The notes under the pieces were generated by a model. The model was not told where the DNA came from, searched no databases, and worked only from the letters and a program-made list of their open reading frames with translations. A stretch of DNA of 13,904 nucleotides. It comes from UBA9926 sp964524295 (GTDB taxonomy: Bacteria; Pseudomonadota; Gammaproteobacteria; Pseudomonadales; Azotimanducaceae). The stretch is taken from positions 1-13,904 of the forward strand of contig CAZGCW010000099.1 of NCBI GenBank assembly GCA_964524295.1. The letters are read 5' to 3'. Below, one piece after another: positions 13,467 through 13,904 of this stretch; positions within the stretch are counted from its first letter, which is position 1; each line of letters starts with the position of its first letter. Made by a program: the position numbers and the translations under genes.

Positions 13467-13874
13467 TCAATCAGCGACAACCTTGCCCTGTTCAATCCAG
13501 GTTAATATTGCTTGTTCAACCATCGGCAATGTCATACTGCCGTTTTCCAGAACACGCCGATGAAACGTCCGCAGGTCAAATTGTTCTCCTAACTGTGCTT
13601 CCGCCAAACGGCGTAGTCGTTTGATTTCCAACATTCCCAGCATGTAGGCATTGGCCTGCCCTGGCCAGGATATATAGCGATCAATCTCATTTTCGATATC
13701 CACCCTGGACCAGCCACAGTGATTAAGCATATATTCAAGCGCTTTATCCCTGCTCCAGCCTTGGGTGTGAATTCCGGAATCGATCACCAGCCTGACTGCT
13801 CGCGCGCTCTGGTCTGATAGTAGCCCCATCCTGTCCAATGGCCGACTGTACAGATCCAATTCCTCTGCCAACTC
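13467..13874 (-). pseudogene. C-terminal remnant of a DUF885 protein
   Basis: About 135 codons match the last quarter of DUF885 proteins (normally around 600 residues): ELAEELDLYSRP, then ARAVRLVIDSGIHTQGWS, DRYISWPGQANAYMLG, LGEQFDLRTFHRRVLENG and a normal C-terminal end at VVAD. Similarity begins at the GAG codon right after an in-frame TAA (13875-13877), and none of the three frames in the 30 bases beyond looks like DUF885. The zinc-type HExxH region lies further toward the N-terminus in full-length members, so this piece cannot carry the proposed hydrolase activity. The only start would be TTG 13871, with no clear ribosome binding site. Most likely a truncated, inactive gene; the missing front may lie outside the window. 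Confidence 0.75.
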
Positions 13875-13904
13875 TTAATTTTTTAATTTTTACTGATAAA
13901 GTTG
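13875..13904. other. AT-rich junction at the right edge
   Basis: The final 30 bases are almost entirely A/T (TTAATTTTTTAATTTTTAC and onward) and begin exactly where DUF885 similarity stops. CAACT (13869-13873) and AGTTG (13900-13904) form short complementary ends around it. It could mark a deletion or insertion boundary; too little is visible to say. Confidence 0.4.

Noticed and set aside
13274..13495. Minus-strand open frame of 73 codons between the tandem repeat and the DUF885 remnant
   Set aside because: It overlaps the DUF885 coding end in another frame and ends inside the 15-bp repeat; composition and lack of homology suggest chance, although the shared 13-mer was kept as a finding.

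Overview
The window reads as accessory catabolic chromosome from a Gram-negative bacterium, probably a marine or environmental gammaproteobacterium. The grounds are a TonB-dependent outer-membrane receptor with signal peptide and C-terminal Phe, a class B flavin (Baeyer-Villiger type) monooxygenase, an SDR dehydrogenase, GSTs and a DUF885 relic. This taxonomic placement is inference. No rRNA, tRNA, CRISPR array, transposase or phage gene was seen.

Layout. (1) Positions 1-4811, plus strand: a 29-bp-period tandem repeat at the left edge; a long GST-like protein; a class III PLP enzyme whose stop overlaps the start of an APH-family kinase; a second, ordinary-length GST; and a small EthD-like dimeric alpha/beta-barrel protein. 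(2) Positions 4797-8126, minus strand: a TonB-dependent receptor followed by an SDR dehydrogenase, with a strong 12-bp hairpin between them; the SDR converges on the EthD-like gene with a 15-bp overlap. (3) Positions 8483-11027: an AmmeMemoRadiSam pair, an in-frame MEMO-AMMECR1 fusion on the minus strand divergent from its radical SAM partner on the plus strand. (4) Positions 11195-12994, minus strand: a Baeyer-Villiger-type monooxygenase. (5) Positions 12995-13904: a repeat-rich intergenic region and the C-terminal 134-135 codons of a DUF885 protein whose front is missing.

How they may work together (inference). The receptor, SDR and monooxygenase make a plausible uptake, alcohol-to-ketone and ketone-to-ester/lactone route for a hydrophobic substrate. 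A 10-bp sequence (GTATACTCAA on the plus strand) is identical in the promoters of the receptor and the monooxygenase, and a related site lies just upstream of the SDR, so one regulator may control all three. The kinase and PLP enzyme resemble the animal hydroxylysine/ethanolamine kinase plus phospholyase logic: phosphorylate an amino alcohol, then eliminate phosphate and ammonia to give an aldehyde. The two GSTs and the EthD-like protein flank that pair, but their substrates cannot be read from sequence. The AmmeMemoRadiSam genes are a conserved trio of unknown function and may be unrelated passengers.

The most interesting points are the separate but translationally coupled kinase/phospholyase pair between two GSTs, the shared operator-like motif across the minus-strand catabolic genes, the MEMO-AMMECR1 fusion with all four MEMO metal-site residues kept, and the decaying right end with a four-copy 15-bp tandem repeat and a truncated DUF885 gene.
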